Below, piece by piece: positions 42,103-51,012 of a DNA stretch of 64,000 nt. The translations under genes and the position numbers were made by a program. The notes below the pieces were generated by a model. The model did no database searches. It had not been told where the DNA came from and saw only the letters and a list, made by a program, of their open reading frames with translations. The DNA lies in assembly GCF_000332055.1 (NCBI RefSeq), contig NZ_ALVZ01000224.1:26228-90227 (forward strand). Reading direction: 5' to 3'. Within the stretch, counting starts at the first letter, position 1. Each line of letters starts with the position of its first letter. The DNA comes from Xenococcus sp. PCC 7305. Its GTDB lineage: Bacteria > Cyanobacteriota > Cyanobacteriia > Cyanobacteriales > Xenococcaceae.

Positions 42103-44163
42103 TTAAATTAGAGCTTCAAAGGCGACTCCTTCTTCAAGATAAGTATTAGCATATTCAGTCCGAATGACCTCCGCCTCTGTGCCTGTGGCATAAAGATAAT
42201 TATTAGGACTATTGAGATCGCGGAAACGGTAAAATTCTGTCCCGGCTCCTGCTCCAACACCATAGACAGAGAAAGCCCAACCTTCATAGGTAAAGACATT
42301 TGCCAAATTGGGATCATCATTAATGCTATGACGCTCGGCTTCGCCTACATAAAGATAGATTCCGCGATCGCTACGGAAACGATATAAATCAATCAAATCC
42401 TCATGGGGTTCGTCAGATACCTTGAAAGCATAACCTTCTTCGACAAAAGTATCGGCATAATTCTCGCGGAGATTCTCGGATTCGGTGTTTCCTACATATA
42501 AATAAGAGGATTGACCATCAACAGTTTGGCGAAAACGGAAAATATCAGTATCAAAATCAGGGGCAGATTCTTCAGGCAAAAAGAAGACATTATCTTGAAT
42601 AACTGTTGTGTCAGTATTCCTGAGAATGATATCTGAAAGACTAGTCTCCTCAATCTCGGTTATTTCCGTAGCAGAAAACTGATTTTCATAGTAAAAGCGA
42701 TCGCCTTCTCGCAAAGCAATAAACTGTTGTAATAATACAGTCTGTATAGTTTCTCCCACTGACGAACCAGGAAGATGATCCTCGGCCAATAATCCGACAA
42801 AAGCATCGATATTATCAATATCTGTATAGAGAGATTCTAATTGATGTTGCAGTTCTTCATTGGAGGTAATCTCATCAAAACTATGAACTGGCTCCAGCCC
42901 AAAAGCCTCCCGAATCGTATTATAGTCAGCGAGACCATGTAGTCTACCTCTTTGCAAATTAATGGCAAATAAATCTCTCCCGATCGCATCGGGGCCAAAA
43001 CGGAATAGTAAATTACGGACATCGTCAATGATTTGAGTATCCACGTTCTGACTCACAGAAGAGGCCACACCACGAAGAATAGGATCGATTCCTGCTTCTT
43101 GAACAACATCTGCAGAACGGAAAAAGACTTCTGAGAGGGTAAGATTACCTGCTTCGATAACCTCTCCTTGGGTATCCAAGCGAGGAATTACTGTACTAAG
43201 TTGACTATGTCCAAAACGAAAAGCAGCAGAGGCAAAAGTCCGACTAATATTAGGATTGATGCTAGAGTCATAGCCGCTATAGTCAGGAACGGCATCTTCT
43301 CCCAGTAAAGATGGTAAGTATTCGTTGTAAATAACAGACTGGTATTGGGCAATATTAATGCTGCGCGCTCTTTGGTAGATTTGTTCGTCATTCCAGTCGG
43401 GATGAGCATCATCTAAAAGCTCTGCTAAGCGATTATGCTCTCTCACAAACAGAGTATGCATCGCAACAAGAACAGAGTTTTCATTAGAACGGATATCCCC
43501 AGCGACAAATAAACTTGTGGGATCGCCACCTCTAGGGTCATCATTGTCAATCGAACCGTCATTGAAGGGTAATAAATCACCTTCGCTTACTTTAAGCTCT
43601 CCGTTCTCAAAGGTTCTTAAAAAATTAGCTCTGTGAGTATCCGAACCATAAATATTAGAGCCATCAATCCAAGAAGTAATATTGTTAGGCAAAAGGCGAT
43701 AGTTGTCGGGAGAAGTTCCCGTACCGGGAATAAATGCCGAATCTGTTATGGGTATGATGACGGTTCCGGTTTCTTGAGGATCGAGCCAAGGATCTCCTGG
43801 GGAGACGGGAATATTGACAGCAATTCCTGCGGCTTCTAGTTCTTCGTTGGAGCCCTCTGGGACTAAGTCCAAGTCATGATCGACAAATTGGCCAAAAGCC
43901 CAAATAAAGTTGCTCAAGTTGCGATCGCTCGCGACATCACCTACTTGTAAGGCAACCGCATTACTAATAGTGCGAGGATTGGGGCGATCGCCACCTGATG
44001 GAGTAGAATAACCATTGCTATAGTCGGTATTTGCAATATCTAAAAGGGGAGTTCCCGCAGAACCATAATCAAAATGTTGTAGATTATTCCCTATCCCATC
44101 GATGGAGCGAACTACAAAATTTTCTGAGTCAAACGGATTATTATCAATAAGGTTATTAGTCAT
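42103..44163 (-). CDS. Animal-type haem peroxidase with C-terminal DUF5648-like repeats
   Basis: A 686-residue protein of the animal (myeloperoxidase-like) haem-peroxidase superfamily. The distal motif WAFGQFVDHDLDL gives distal His96, the proximal His is in AFRFGHSQLS, and REHNRLAELL plus IAQYQSVIYNEYLPSLLG are family helices. Residues about 530-686 hold three repeats of a short beta-rich unit (xFRF....YLYVG..E...N.(Y)...EGxAF), like DUF5648 modules. No N-terminal signal peptide, so a type I or other C-terminal secretion route is likely. It is flanked by a VapBC pair and citrate synthase. Role possibly antimicrobial halogen chemistry. Confidence 0.85.
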   Translation of the reverse strand: MTNNLIDNNPFDSENFVVRSIDGIGNNLQHFDYGSAGTPLLDIANTDYSNGYSTPSGGDRPNPRTISNAVALQVGDVASDRNLSNFIWAFGQFVDHDLDLVPEGSNEELEAAGIAVNIPVSPGDPWLDPQETGTVIIPITDSAFIPGTGTSPDNYRLLPNNITSWIDGSNIYGSDTHRANFLRTFENGELKVSEGDLLPFNDGSIDNDDPRGGDPTSLFVAGDIRSNENSVLVAMHTLFVREHNRLAELLDDAHPDWNDEQIYQRARSINIAQYQSVIYNEYLPSLLGEDAVPDYSGYDSSINPNISRTFASAAFRFGHSQLSTVIPRLDTQGEVIEAGNLTLSEVFFRSADVVQEAGIDPILRGVASSVSQNVDTQIIDDVRNLLFRFGPDAIGRDLFAINLQRGRLHGLADYNTIREAFGLEPVHSFDEITSNEELQHQLESLYTDIDNIDAFVGLLAEDHLPGSSVGETIQTVLLQQFIALREGDRFYYENQFSATEITEIEETSLSDIILRNTDTTVIQDNVFFLPEESAPDFDTDIFRFRQTVDGQSSYLYVGNTESENLRENYADTFVEEGYAFKVSDEPHEDLIDLYRFRSDRGIYLYVGEAERHSINDDPNLANVFTYEGWAFSVYGVGAGAGTEFYRFRDLNSPNNYLYATGTEAEVIRTEYANTYLEEGVAFEALI

Positions 44164-44460
44164 AATATTTTCTTTTTAGATTATAAATTCTCCAAGAAAG
44201 TTATTATCTTATTGACTTCCTCCATTTTTTAAACTGTCTTGTTTTAAGTTTTCCAACTAATATAAAAATATTTAAATATTTTTTGTGTTTCGGAAGAGAT
44301 AATAAGAATCTTGAGTATTTAGTCGATTTATAATATATTTACGACCATAACCGAAAAAAGTTCAGAAGCTATCCTTAAACTTCTGAACCCAAGCAATTTT
44401 TATATTGTAGCCATTAAAAATTTACATTTTAATTAATTAAAACCTAAAAAGCTTTATTTA

Positions 44461-45606
44461 TTATCTTTCCTCCATGGGAACATAAAGAGCATTATGTTCT
44501 CCTGTGTAAACTTGAGTTGGACGAAAAATACGGTTTACTCCTATTTGTTCTTTCCAATGGGCCAACCAACCAGCGACCCGGGAGATAGCAAAAATAGGAG
44601 TAAATAAATCGCTGGGAATACCTAGCTTGCGATACACTAACCCAGAATAGAAGTCCACATTAGGATAAATTCCTTTGGCTCCCAATTCACCTTCTACTAC
44701 TTTTTCTAGTTCTAAAGCAATTTCATAGTAGCGATCGCTCTCAGTGTCTTTAAATAATTCTTCGGCTAGTTCTTGCAAGGTAGTTGCCCGAGGATCTTTG
44801 ACCTTGTACACACGATGGCCAAAACCCATAATCTTTTGCTTATTTGCGATCCTCTCTTCTACATAGGAACGAACATTTTCCACTGCACCAATTTCTTCTA
44901 ACATCACCAACACTTCTTCATTTGCTCCTCCATGAAGCGGCCCCGCTAGAGTACCAACCGCAGAAGCAATCACCGCATAGGGATCGGTTAAGGTAGAAGC
45001 TGTTACCATGGCAGAGAAAGTAGAAGCATTAATCGTATGCTCGGCATGCAAAGTTAGACATACATCAAAAATCCTTGCAGCCAAAGGATCAGGAACTCGT
45101 TCGGTCAGCATATAAAGGAAATTGGACGCGTAATCAAGTTCATCATTAGGTTGAATCGGATCATTCCCTTTCCTCATTTGATTAAATGCGGCAACCATTG
45201 TGGGAATTTTAGCCAGAATCCGAACTACTGCCTTTCTAATATATGCCGGGTCATCAAGAGCACGACGAGAATAAAATAATCCCAAAGCTGCAGCGGAGGT
45301 TTGCAAAGCATCCATAGGATGTCCAGTCTCGGGAAAGCATTTCATCATATCTCGAATCCGATATTTAATCCGACGATGATATAAAATCTCTTTTTGAAAT
45401 CCTTTTAGTTCTTCTTGATTAGGTAATCTCCCCCAAATCAATAGGTATGCAGTTTCTAAAAAAGACCCCTTAGCAGTAAGCTCTTCTATTCTAATACCGC
45501 GATATTCCAGGATGCCGCGATTACCATCTACATGAGAAATGCTAGATTTTGTCGCAGGAATCCCTTCTAAACCAGGTTTATATTCACAAAAAAACGTCGT
45601 TGTCAT
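44461..45606 (-). CDS. gltA: Citrate synthase GltA
   Basis: A 381-residue type II citrate synthase, the short archaeal/Gram-positive-like form used by cyanobacteria, which condenses oxaloacetate with acetyl-CoA. Core motifs: LEYRGIRIEELTAKGSFLETAYLLIWGRLP, ALYVPM at the end, the catalytic GPLHGGANEEVLVML (His), IMGFGHRVYKVKDPRA (His) and PNVDFYSGLVYRKLGIP (Asp). Length typical. A CCCTAAT-type tandem repeat lies upstream (45671-45733). A single minus-strand gene. Confidence 0.96.
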   Translation of the reverse strand: MTTTFFCEYKPGLEGIPATKSSISHVDGNRGILEYRGIRIEELTAKGSFLETAYLLIWGRLPNQEELKGFQKEILYHRRIKYRIRDMMKCFPETGHPMDALQTSAAALGLFYSRRALDDPAYIRKAVVRILAKIPTMVAAFNQMRKGNDPIQPNDELDYASNFLYMLTERVPDPLAARIFDVCLTLHAEHTINASTFSAMVTASTLTDPYAVIASAVGTLAGPLHGGANEEVLVMLEEIGAVENVRSYVEERIANKQKIMGFGHRVYKVKDPRATTLQELAEELFKDTESDRYYEIALELEKVVEGELGAKGIYPNVDFYSGLVYRKLGIPSDLFTPIFAISRVAGWLAHWKEQIGVNRIFRPTQVYTGEHNALYVPMEER

Positions 45607-45670
45607 AAGTATTTTCTATTCTCACGCAAAAGTATTGTATTTATTTGGTCTATTTTTTTGCATTTGATTT

Positions 45671-45733
45671 TCCCTAATGCCCTATCTCCCTAATGCCCCA
45701 TCTCCCTAATTTCCAATCTCCCTAATTACCCAT
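45671..45733. repeat. CTCCCTAATGCCC-type short tandem repeat
   Basis: Four to five TCCCTAAT/GCCCCAT units in the gltA upstream region, between two minus-strand genes. Confidence 0.8.
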
Positions 45734-45794
45734 TATTTTAGAGTTTTTCTGGGGACAAAACAGCCCTGGGATATTTTAACGTCAATCTTAGATC

Positions 45795-46304
45795 TTATTG
45801 GCATCCAAGACTGTATCTTGTGGACACTCCCGTCACGGGATTCACTCCTGCGGCTCTTTGGCAAAGAACATAGGTTTGATAGCGATCAATAATTGCTCCA
45901 GAAAAATCAGCCCCGGTAATATCTGTATTGTAGAAGTTGGTACTAGTAGCGATTATATCCTGCAAAATCGCATTAGACAAATTTGAGTTACTCAAATCAA
46001 CCCTATCCATAAAAGAGTTAGTTAAATCGACTCCTGACAGATTTGTATCAGTAAAAATTGCCTTGGTCAAGATAGAATTGCTTAAATCAGAACCTTCAAA
46101 ATTACTTCCCCGAACATCCGCCGCAGCAAATACTCCCCCCGAGAAATCCCGATGGGATAAATCTTCATTTCTCAGTTCACTATAAGTGTAATTTACCGAA
46201 TTATCCTGGGCAATAGCTGGTTTTGCGATTCCTAGAGTCCCGATACTGACAACTAAAAATAGCATCAGAGTTAATCCTAATTTCAGCAATTTATTGCCCA
46301 TCAT
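45795..46304 (-). CDS. Secreted pentapeptide-repeat protein
   Basis: About 169 residues if translation begins at ATG 46304 (alternatives 46301 and 46316; the frame is open to 46529 but without a plausible start signal there). A signal peptide [29 protein letters not shown] ends at AIAQD. The mature part has A(D/N)(L/F)xx pentapeptide repeats ([38 protein letters not shown] and on), followed by a C-terminal Cys-containing segment ([13 protein letters not shown]). Its likely location is the thylakoid lumen or periplasm, as for other cyanobacterial pentapeptide proteins. Function unknown. Divergent to the ExbB-type unit. Confidence 0.8.
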   Translation of the reverse strand: MMGNKLLKLGLTLMLFLVVSIGTLGIAKPAIAQDNSVNYTYSELRNEDLSHRDFSGGVFAAADVRGSNFEGSDLSNSILTKAIFTDTNLSGVDLTNSFMDRVDLSNSNLSNAILQDIIATSTNFYNTDITGADFSGAIIDRYQTYVLCQRAAGVNPVTGVSTRYSLGCQ

Positions 46305-46732
46305 GTCACCGTCCATAATATTGAAGAATGCTAGAGTTATAAAGCATTTTATAACTTTAGGGCGTCTATCATCGTTGGGGTTATCGTTTTTTGGGATTTG
46401 CTGAAGATCCAATCTGGACAACTTGTTTCCAACATTTCCCTTAATTTTGCCAAGTTTTGTCATAATTATCCTTGACCAACTTAAAGCGATCGCAAAACCC
46501 AGGCTATTGAGCTTAGAGCTCAGAACCAATAGCTGTTTAAAATACCGATGTTTTTATAAAGGCTTCATCAAGTTTTGGGTCTTTATAATATTTACTTGAA
46601 GATTGTATCGATAAATTTACATAACAAAATCTTCGTACTATACTTTGCATAAGCCTTAATTGAAAATTTTAAACTATAGGTTATAAAAAAAAAGAATCAA
46701 ACACTATGAGTCTAGGCTTTCATTAAAGAGTA
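46305..46732. other. Divergent intergenic region with perfect palindrome
   Basis: The region between the pentapeptide gene and the ExbB-like gene contains AGTTATAAA-GCAT-TTTATAACT, a 9-bp perfect inverted repeat at 46335-46356, just upstream of the pentapeptide start. The rest is AT-rich with no gene. It may hold two outward promoters. Confidence 0.5.
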
Positions 46733-48202
46733 ATGCCTGGAAAGATTGAGGTAATAAAAAACAATAGAAAAAGCAATCTCTTAGTCCCCTTAAATTTCAT
46801 AAAAATGCAAAAATTTACTAAAAAAGTTCATAAATTTCAAGGCCAACCCCGTCATCGTAGCTCGAAACGCCAAGAGCTAGAAGTGGGTTTTTTCCTAGTT
46901 TCGGCGATCGCAGCTGTGATAGTGGCAATAGCTTATGGCATTTTAATCCCTTTTCGCGAATCAACTATTGGGACTTTATTATATGAGCGAGGATTTACGC
47001 AAATCATTGTTATGATTCTCGCGGCAATGGTAGTCGCCACAACGGTCTTAAAATTTCTGAAATTGAAGCCGGAATATCGCTCCCTAACTAAACTTTGGAT
47101 TGCTGAACATATTCCCTTAGAAAATCCTGGGGCGCCAGAAGTCCTCAATCTTCAAGAGAGATTGGCAGCTGATGGCAGTTTGATTGCAACTCGTTGTAGT
47201 CGTGTGTTGGACTCTTATATCAAATCTGGCGATCGCAATAAAGCTACGGAATTTGCCCTTGATGACTCATCTTTTTATCAAAGCGCGTCCGAATCGTCTT
47301 ATTCAGTGCCAAGAATTTTAGTTTGGGCAATTCCTTTATTAGGTTTTATTGGAACAGTAGTTGGTATTAGTAAAGCTGTTAATGGTTTTTCTGGATTTCT
47401 TCAAGATGCGGGGGATGTTGAACAAATTAAAGAGGGAATTGGGACCGTTACAGGTGGCTTGGCTGTGGCATTTGACACTACTCTTTTGGCTTTATTGCTT
47501 AGTGTTTTAGTGATGATTCCTCTTGTATTAATCGAACGTTACGAATCTCGTTTATTACTGGGTATTGATATTTTTATCAACGATAAGCTGCTGCCCAGAT
47601 TAAGAGAAAAGAATCAAAATGTTAACGAAGAGATGATTTCTCATATGGTGGGTGAAGCTATTAACCAACATTTTCCCAATCCTGAAAAATTAATCGCGCC
47701 AGCTCATTCCTATGCTGAAAGAGCAGCGAATTCTTTAGCGGAAGGATTTTTAAAAGAAATTGGCAAAGTGCAAGATGTGAGTTCGCAAGTCATCTCCCAA
47801 GTGGACGAAGTGAGAGCCCTGGCAAATAAAGATCGTCAAGAATTCATGACGTTTTTCGCTCAACAGCAACAGGTAAACCAACAGGCAATTACACAAATAA
47901 AAACAGTTGTCGAGGAGATTAAAAATAAAAATTATGCGATGTCTAATGGCCTTAATGCTCAGGCCAAAGCAATAACTGAAAAGCTGGAAAAAGCTGCCCA
48001 AGCTTTCGAAAAAAATATTGTGTCTTTAGATAAAACTGCGAGTAAAATTGTCAGTTCTCAAAAATCACCATCAGGAACAAATAACAGTTTGCTTACCTCA
48101 GATAGTCCTTCAGAGTTAACAAAAGTTCTAGAAGGCATTCAACAGCGACTTGCTCTATTGGAGAAAGAACAGATTCAGGGAAGTAGAAATGGCAACTCAT
48201 GA
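46733..48202 (+). CDS. ExbB/TolQ/MotA-family proton-channel protein with long coiled-coil tail
   Basis: A 489-residue membrane protein. Four helices lie at about 51-73, 88-110, 194-216 (VPRILVWAIPLLGFIGTVVGIS) and 240-268 (GGLAVAFDTTLLALLLSVLVMIPLVL); the last two carry the ExbB/TolQ channel signature (P-L-L-G-x-x-G-T-V-x-G-I and the A-x-x-T-T segment). A long helical cytoplasmic tail (about 270-489) has heptads of KLEKAAQAFEKNI type, as in ZorA rather than in short ExbB. It begins a three-gene unit with two ExbD-like genes. Function: proton-driven 5:2-type motor, target unknown. Confidence 0.85.
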   Translation: MPGKIEVIKNNRKSNLLVPLNFIKMQKFTKKVHKFQGQPRHRSSKRQELEVGFFLVSAIAAVIVAIAYGILIPFRESTIGTLLYERGFTQIIVMILAAMVVATTVLKFLKLKPEYRSLTKLWIAEHIPLENPGAPEVLNLQERLAADGSLIATRCSRVLDSYIKSGDRNKATEFALDDSSFYQSASESSYSVPRILVWAIPLLGFIGTVVGISKAVNGFSGFLQDAGDVEQIKEGIGTVTGGLAVAFDTTLLALLLSVLVMIPLVLIERYESRLLLGIDIFINDKLLPRLREKNQNVNEEMISHMVGEAINQHFPNPEKLIAPAHSYAERAANSLAEGFLKEIGKVQDVSSQVISQVDEVRALANKDRQEFMTFFAQQQQVNQQAITQIKTVVEEIKNKNYAMSNGLNAQAKAITEKLEKAAQAFEKNIVSLDKTASKIVSSQKSPSGTNNSLLTSDSPSELTKVLEGIQQRLALLEKEQIQGSRNGNS

Positions 48203-48262
48203 ATGTGATGAGTAGATAGTTCGTTTATTTGACCCATAAAAATTATTTAAAGAAGTAAACTG

Positions 48263-48721
48263 ATGCGTAGGCGTAGTGTTTCTCGACAAACAACAGAAGT
48301 CGAGTTATTTCCCTTTCTTTCTATATTGGCTTGTACTATTGGTACTCTAATTCTTTTAATTATTGTCTTGACAACGCAAGCTTTAAATAAACAAGAAGTA
48401 ACGATTGTTGCTACAACTGAAGGAGAAAATGGAGTTAATAAAAGTAAAAATCCCCGATATATTGAATGCAAAGCTGATGGGGTTGTCCTTTATCCTGGAG
48501 AAGAATTCGTCCCTCAGTCGCAGTTAAATAATCCCAATTCCGCCATGACTAAACTGATTGCTCAAGTTCAGGAGAATCGCGATCGCGAATATCTGATTGT
48601 TGCTGTCAGATCTAATGGTATTGATACGTTCAATCTGGTAAGAAACCTTGTAGAAGGGGCAAAAATTGATATTGGGTATGAACCCATTGATGCGAATTGG
48701 CAACTAAAAGTTCCTGAGTAA
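48263..48721 (+). CDS. ExbD-like rod protein without the conserved Asp
   Basis: A 152-residue protein with one N-terminal membrane helix (about 15-37) after a basic MRRRSVSRQ start. The ExbD/TolR helix motif (xPFxDxxL) is EVELFPFLSILACTIGTL here: Ser20 stands where the proton-carrying Asp sits. The periplasmic part (about 60-152) has the ExbD-like fold with DREYLIVAVRSNGIDTFNLVRNLVEG. A paralogous sequence is in the next gene (YLAFIVRPDSFSSFRAARE). 60 nt after the channel gene. A second, non-protonatable rod subunit is the simplest reading. Confidence 0.75.
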   Translation: MRRRSVSRQTTEVELFPFLSILACTIGTLILLIIVLTTQALNKQEVTIVATTEGENGVNKSKNPRYIECKADGVVLYPGEEFVPQSQLNNPNSAMTKLIAQVQENRDREYLIVAVRSNGIDTFNLVRNLVEGAKIDIGYEPIDANWQLKVPE

Positions 48722-48758
48722 TTTGATAATTAATTTTTAATGTTTGAGATGAAGAATC

Positions 48759-49457
48759 ATGAGAACTAGAAGAAGACGTCATAATTCCAAGCCCGGCCAA
48801 AATTTAGATTCTTTTCTGGATATTTTGACTAATACAGTTGGGGTGTTAATGTTTATTAGCCTCTTTGTAACTCTCATTGCTGTAGAAGCTGACTCTATTG
48901 TCAAAACTCCTTTAGCTTCAGAAACTAAAAAGACAGCTCGCTTTTTTGAAATTCGCGAGAATAAAGTTACTTACCTGAATGATCAGCAGGTGGGAGAAGC
49001 AATGGATACGGTGGTGGGAAATTTACCTTCTTGTAACAAACCCGATTTTGATCTCGACACAGAGAGCGCATCATATTTGTCAGGAATGCAATTCTATAAG
49101 TCTTGTGTGCAAAACCGAGCCAATCGTCTCATCAATTTTCGCACGCAGACGGAATTTTATGATGTAACAATGGTAGACGCCCGAAGTTTCACAATGCGTT
49201 ACGACCCGATTCCTAATAAATTAGGGGAAAATCCCGAAGAATTTAATCTTGCTGATTCCAAATTCAATCAGGTATTGGCCGAGTTAGATCCCCAGAAGGA
49301 TTATTTGGCTTTTATCGTTCGTCCTGACAGTTTTTCTTCCTTCCGAGCGGCGAGGGAACAAGCTTGGGGCCAAAATTTTCAGGTGGGCTGGGAACCTCAT
49401 AAAACAGAAGCTCCTATTGTTTTTGGTTCTGGAGGAAGAGCGATCGGAGTACAGTAG
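48759..49457 (+). CDS. ExbD-like rod protein with conserved Asp
   Basis: A 232-residue protein with a basic start (MRTRRRRHNSK) and one membrane helix (about 24-44). LDSFLDILTNTVGVL places Asp21 at the ExbD proton-carrier position. The periplasmic part is longer than in the upstream paralogue: it has a Cys pair (CNKPDF and KSCVQN) and the same terminal block QKDYLAFIVRPDSFSSFRAAREQAW...VGWEP. It starts 37 nt after the first ExbD-like gene. The three genes 46733-49457 form one transcription unit. Confidence 0.8.
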   Translation: MRTRRRRHNSKPGQNLDSFLDILTNTVGVLMFISLFVTLIAVEADSIVKTPLASETKKTARFFEIRENKVTYLNDQQVGEAMDTVVGNLPSCNKPDFDLDTESASYLSGMQFYKSCVQNRANRLINFRTQTEFYDVTMVDARSFTMRYDPIPNKLGENPEEFNLADSKFNQVLAELDPQKDYLAFIVRPDSFSSFRAAREQAWGQNFQVGWEPHKTEAPIVFGSGGRAIGVQ

Positions 49458-49463
49458 AGATTG

Positions 49464-49523
49464 AGTAATAAGTAATAAGTAATAAGTAACAAGTAATAAG
49501 TAACAAGTAATAAGTAACAAGTC
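49464..49523. repeat. GTAATAA/GTAACAA tandem repeat
   Basis: About eight 7-bp AGTAAYA units fill the space between the ExbD-like gene and the LapA-like gene and run up to its start codon. Confidence 0.9.
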
Positions 49524-49748
49524 ATGAGGGTATTTGCTAATTTCGTTAGTTCTTTGATCTCGGCTATCTGGGTAAGTGCGATCGCGATTTTTTCGATCCA
49601 GAACATTCAATTAGTGTCAGTTAAATTCGTTTTTTGGCAATCAATCCAAATTCCGGTGGGGGTATTACTCGCTATTTGTGCAGGCATTGGAATGATTTTA
49701 GGGGCTTTCTTGCCTTTATTATGGCCAAGAAATAAAGTCGATTATTAG
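49524..49748 (+). CDS. LapA-like DUF1049 membrane protein
   Basis: A 74-residue protein with two membrane helices (about 5-25 and 43-65) and a FSIQNIQLVSVKFVFWQSIQIPVGVLLAICAGIGMILG signature, the DUF1049/LapA domain. LapA (YciS) in Enterobacteria cooperates with LapB in regulating LPS synthesis; cyanobacterial DUF1049 proteins are common and not characterised. The start is preceded directly by an AGTAACA repeat, so its translation signal sits in repeat DNA. Faces the ProA-like gene from the opposite strand. Confidence 0.85.
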   Translation: MRVFANFVSSLISAIWVSAIAIFSIQNIQLVSVKFVFWQSIQIPVGVLLAICAGIGMILGAFLPLLWPRNKVDY

Positions 49749-49763
49749 TGTAATAATTTGAAA

Positions 49764-51008
49764 TCAGCCTTGAACAATTTGTTTTACTGTCGTAAAAGTC
49801 TCTAAACCAATTAATCCTTGACGATATCCCTTTTGGTTGGACATGCCTAAGAAAACTCCTTCACCACAATTAGGATTACGACAAAAACGGGGAGAAGTAT
49901 TAACGTAAATTAGAGCACCGTCGATATTTTGCGCAAACTTACGACTTTCCTCATAAGATTCGGTGGCCAAACAATTTGCATGACCACTGCTGTAGCGATT
50001 AATCCAAGAGATTGCATTTGGCAAAGTATCTATATATTTAAAAGCAACTACTCGCTTCAGATAAAACTGTCGCCACTCAGCAGATTTCATAGGTTGTAAA
50101 TATTCAGGAAAATCTTCAACCAATTGTGCTTCTCCTCGTAGTTGAAAATTTTGCTCCTGAAGACTACTGAAAAGAGATGTTAATAATGAAGACTTAACAT
50201 TCTTATGAACTAAAACTTTTTCGATCGCATTGACAGCATCTGGTTCTCCTCGATGGCTATCAATAATCATCTGGCGCACTAGCTCCAAATCAGCTGTCGA
50301 TGACCAATAGAGATAACAATTACCAATAGCAGTCCGCAATACTGGAGCGGTAGCTTGTTCTGTGACCTTGCGAACTAGGCTGGGACGACCATAGGGAATA
50401 ATCAAATCTAAATAACGGTCTTGTGTCACTAATTCTTGAATCGAAGATTCGCCATCAGGGGAAATATTATTGATACAATCAGGAGGTAAATCGAGCTCAG
50501 CTAAGGCATGATGAATTATGTTAGTTGTAGCCTGATTGGAATTAGCAGCAGTGCTACTGCCTCTCAGTATCAGACCATTTCCTGTGGCAATACACATTCC
50601 TGCTGCGATTAACGCCAACTCGGGAAAAGCCTCATAAACTAAGGCGATCGTCCCCAATGGTCTTAATTGACTATAGGTTTGACAGGGTTCTAACTGATAA
50701 GTTGCTTTGATAAGTTTTTTCGTGGGATCTGCCGACTGAGTTAGTTGCTTTAACAACCCAACTGTTGCTTCCAAGCGTTCGGGTGTTAGCTTTAGCCATT
50801 CCACTACCAATTCGGAAACTGCCATTTCGCGACTAATCTCAAGATCTAAAGTGTTGGCTTCCAATACTTGATCAAAACTAGTTTCTAGCATCTGTGCTAG
50901 TAGCATGATAACCCTTCTGCGGGTTGAACCAGAAGCCATAGCCAACTGATGAGCAGCTCCTCTTGTTTGTTGGAGAGCAGTTAATATCAAGTTTGAAGAA
51001 CTATCCAT
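49764..51008 (-). CDS. ProA-like gamma-glutamyl phosphate reductase paralogue lacking the catalytic Cys
   Basis: A 414-residue aldehyde-dehydrogenase-superfamily protein close in length to ProA. Family features are present: PLGTIALVYEAFPELALIAAGMCIATGNGLILRGSS for the NADPH region and GLIGLETFTTVK near the end. The catalytic segment, VCNAxETLLVH in ProA, reads DAVNAIEKVLVHKN: GTC codes Val where Cys is expected, verified on the minus strand. The enzyme should therefore not form a thiohemiacetal. It may be a regulatory or altered paralogue, and another ProA is expected elsewhere. The zinc-ribbon gene lies 4 nt upstream. Confidence 0.8.
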   Translation of the reverse strand: MDSSSNLILTALQQTRGAAHQLAMASGSTRRRVIMLLAQMLETSFDQVLEANTLDLEISREMAVSELVVEWLKLTPERLEATVGLLKQLTQSADPTKKLIKATYQLEPCQTYSQLRPLGTIALVYEAFPELALIAAGMCIATGNGLILRGSSTAANSNQATTNIIHHALAELDLPPDCINNISPDGESSIQELVTQDRYLDLIIPYGRPSLVRKVTEQATAPVLRTAIGNCYLYWSSTADLELVRQMIIDSHRGEPDAVNAIEKVLVHKNVKSSLLTSLFSSLQEQNFQLRGEAQLVEDFPEYLQPMKSAEWRQFYLKRVVAFKYIDTLPNAISWINRYSSGHANCLATESYEESRKFAQNIDGALIYVNTSPRFCRNPNCGEGVFLGMSNQKGYRQGLIGLETFTTVKQIVQG

Positions 51009-51012
51009 CTTT

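Noticed and set aside
46733..49457. Zorya anti-phage system
   Set aside because: The first protein is ZorA-like in its tail, but no OmpA-type ZorB, no zorC/zorD helicase or nuclease is present, and neighbours are not defence genes.
49464..49523. Regular repeats that could be taken for a CRISPR array
   Set aside because: Units are 7 bp with no spacers; no cas genes are near.
49764..51008. Naming the gene proA
   Set aside because: The catalytic Cys is Val, so gamma-glutamyl phosphate reductase activity is doubtful.
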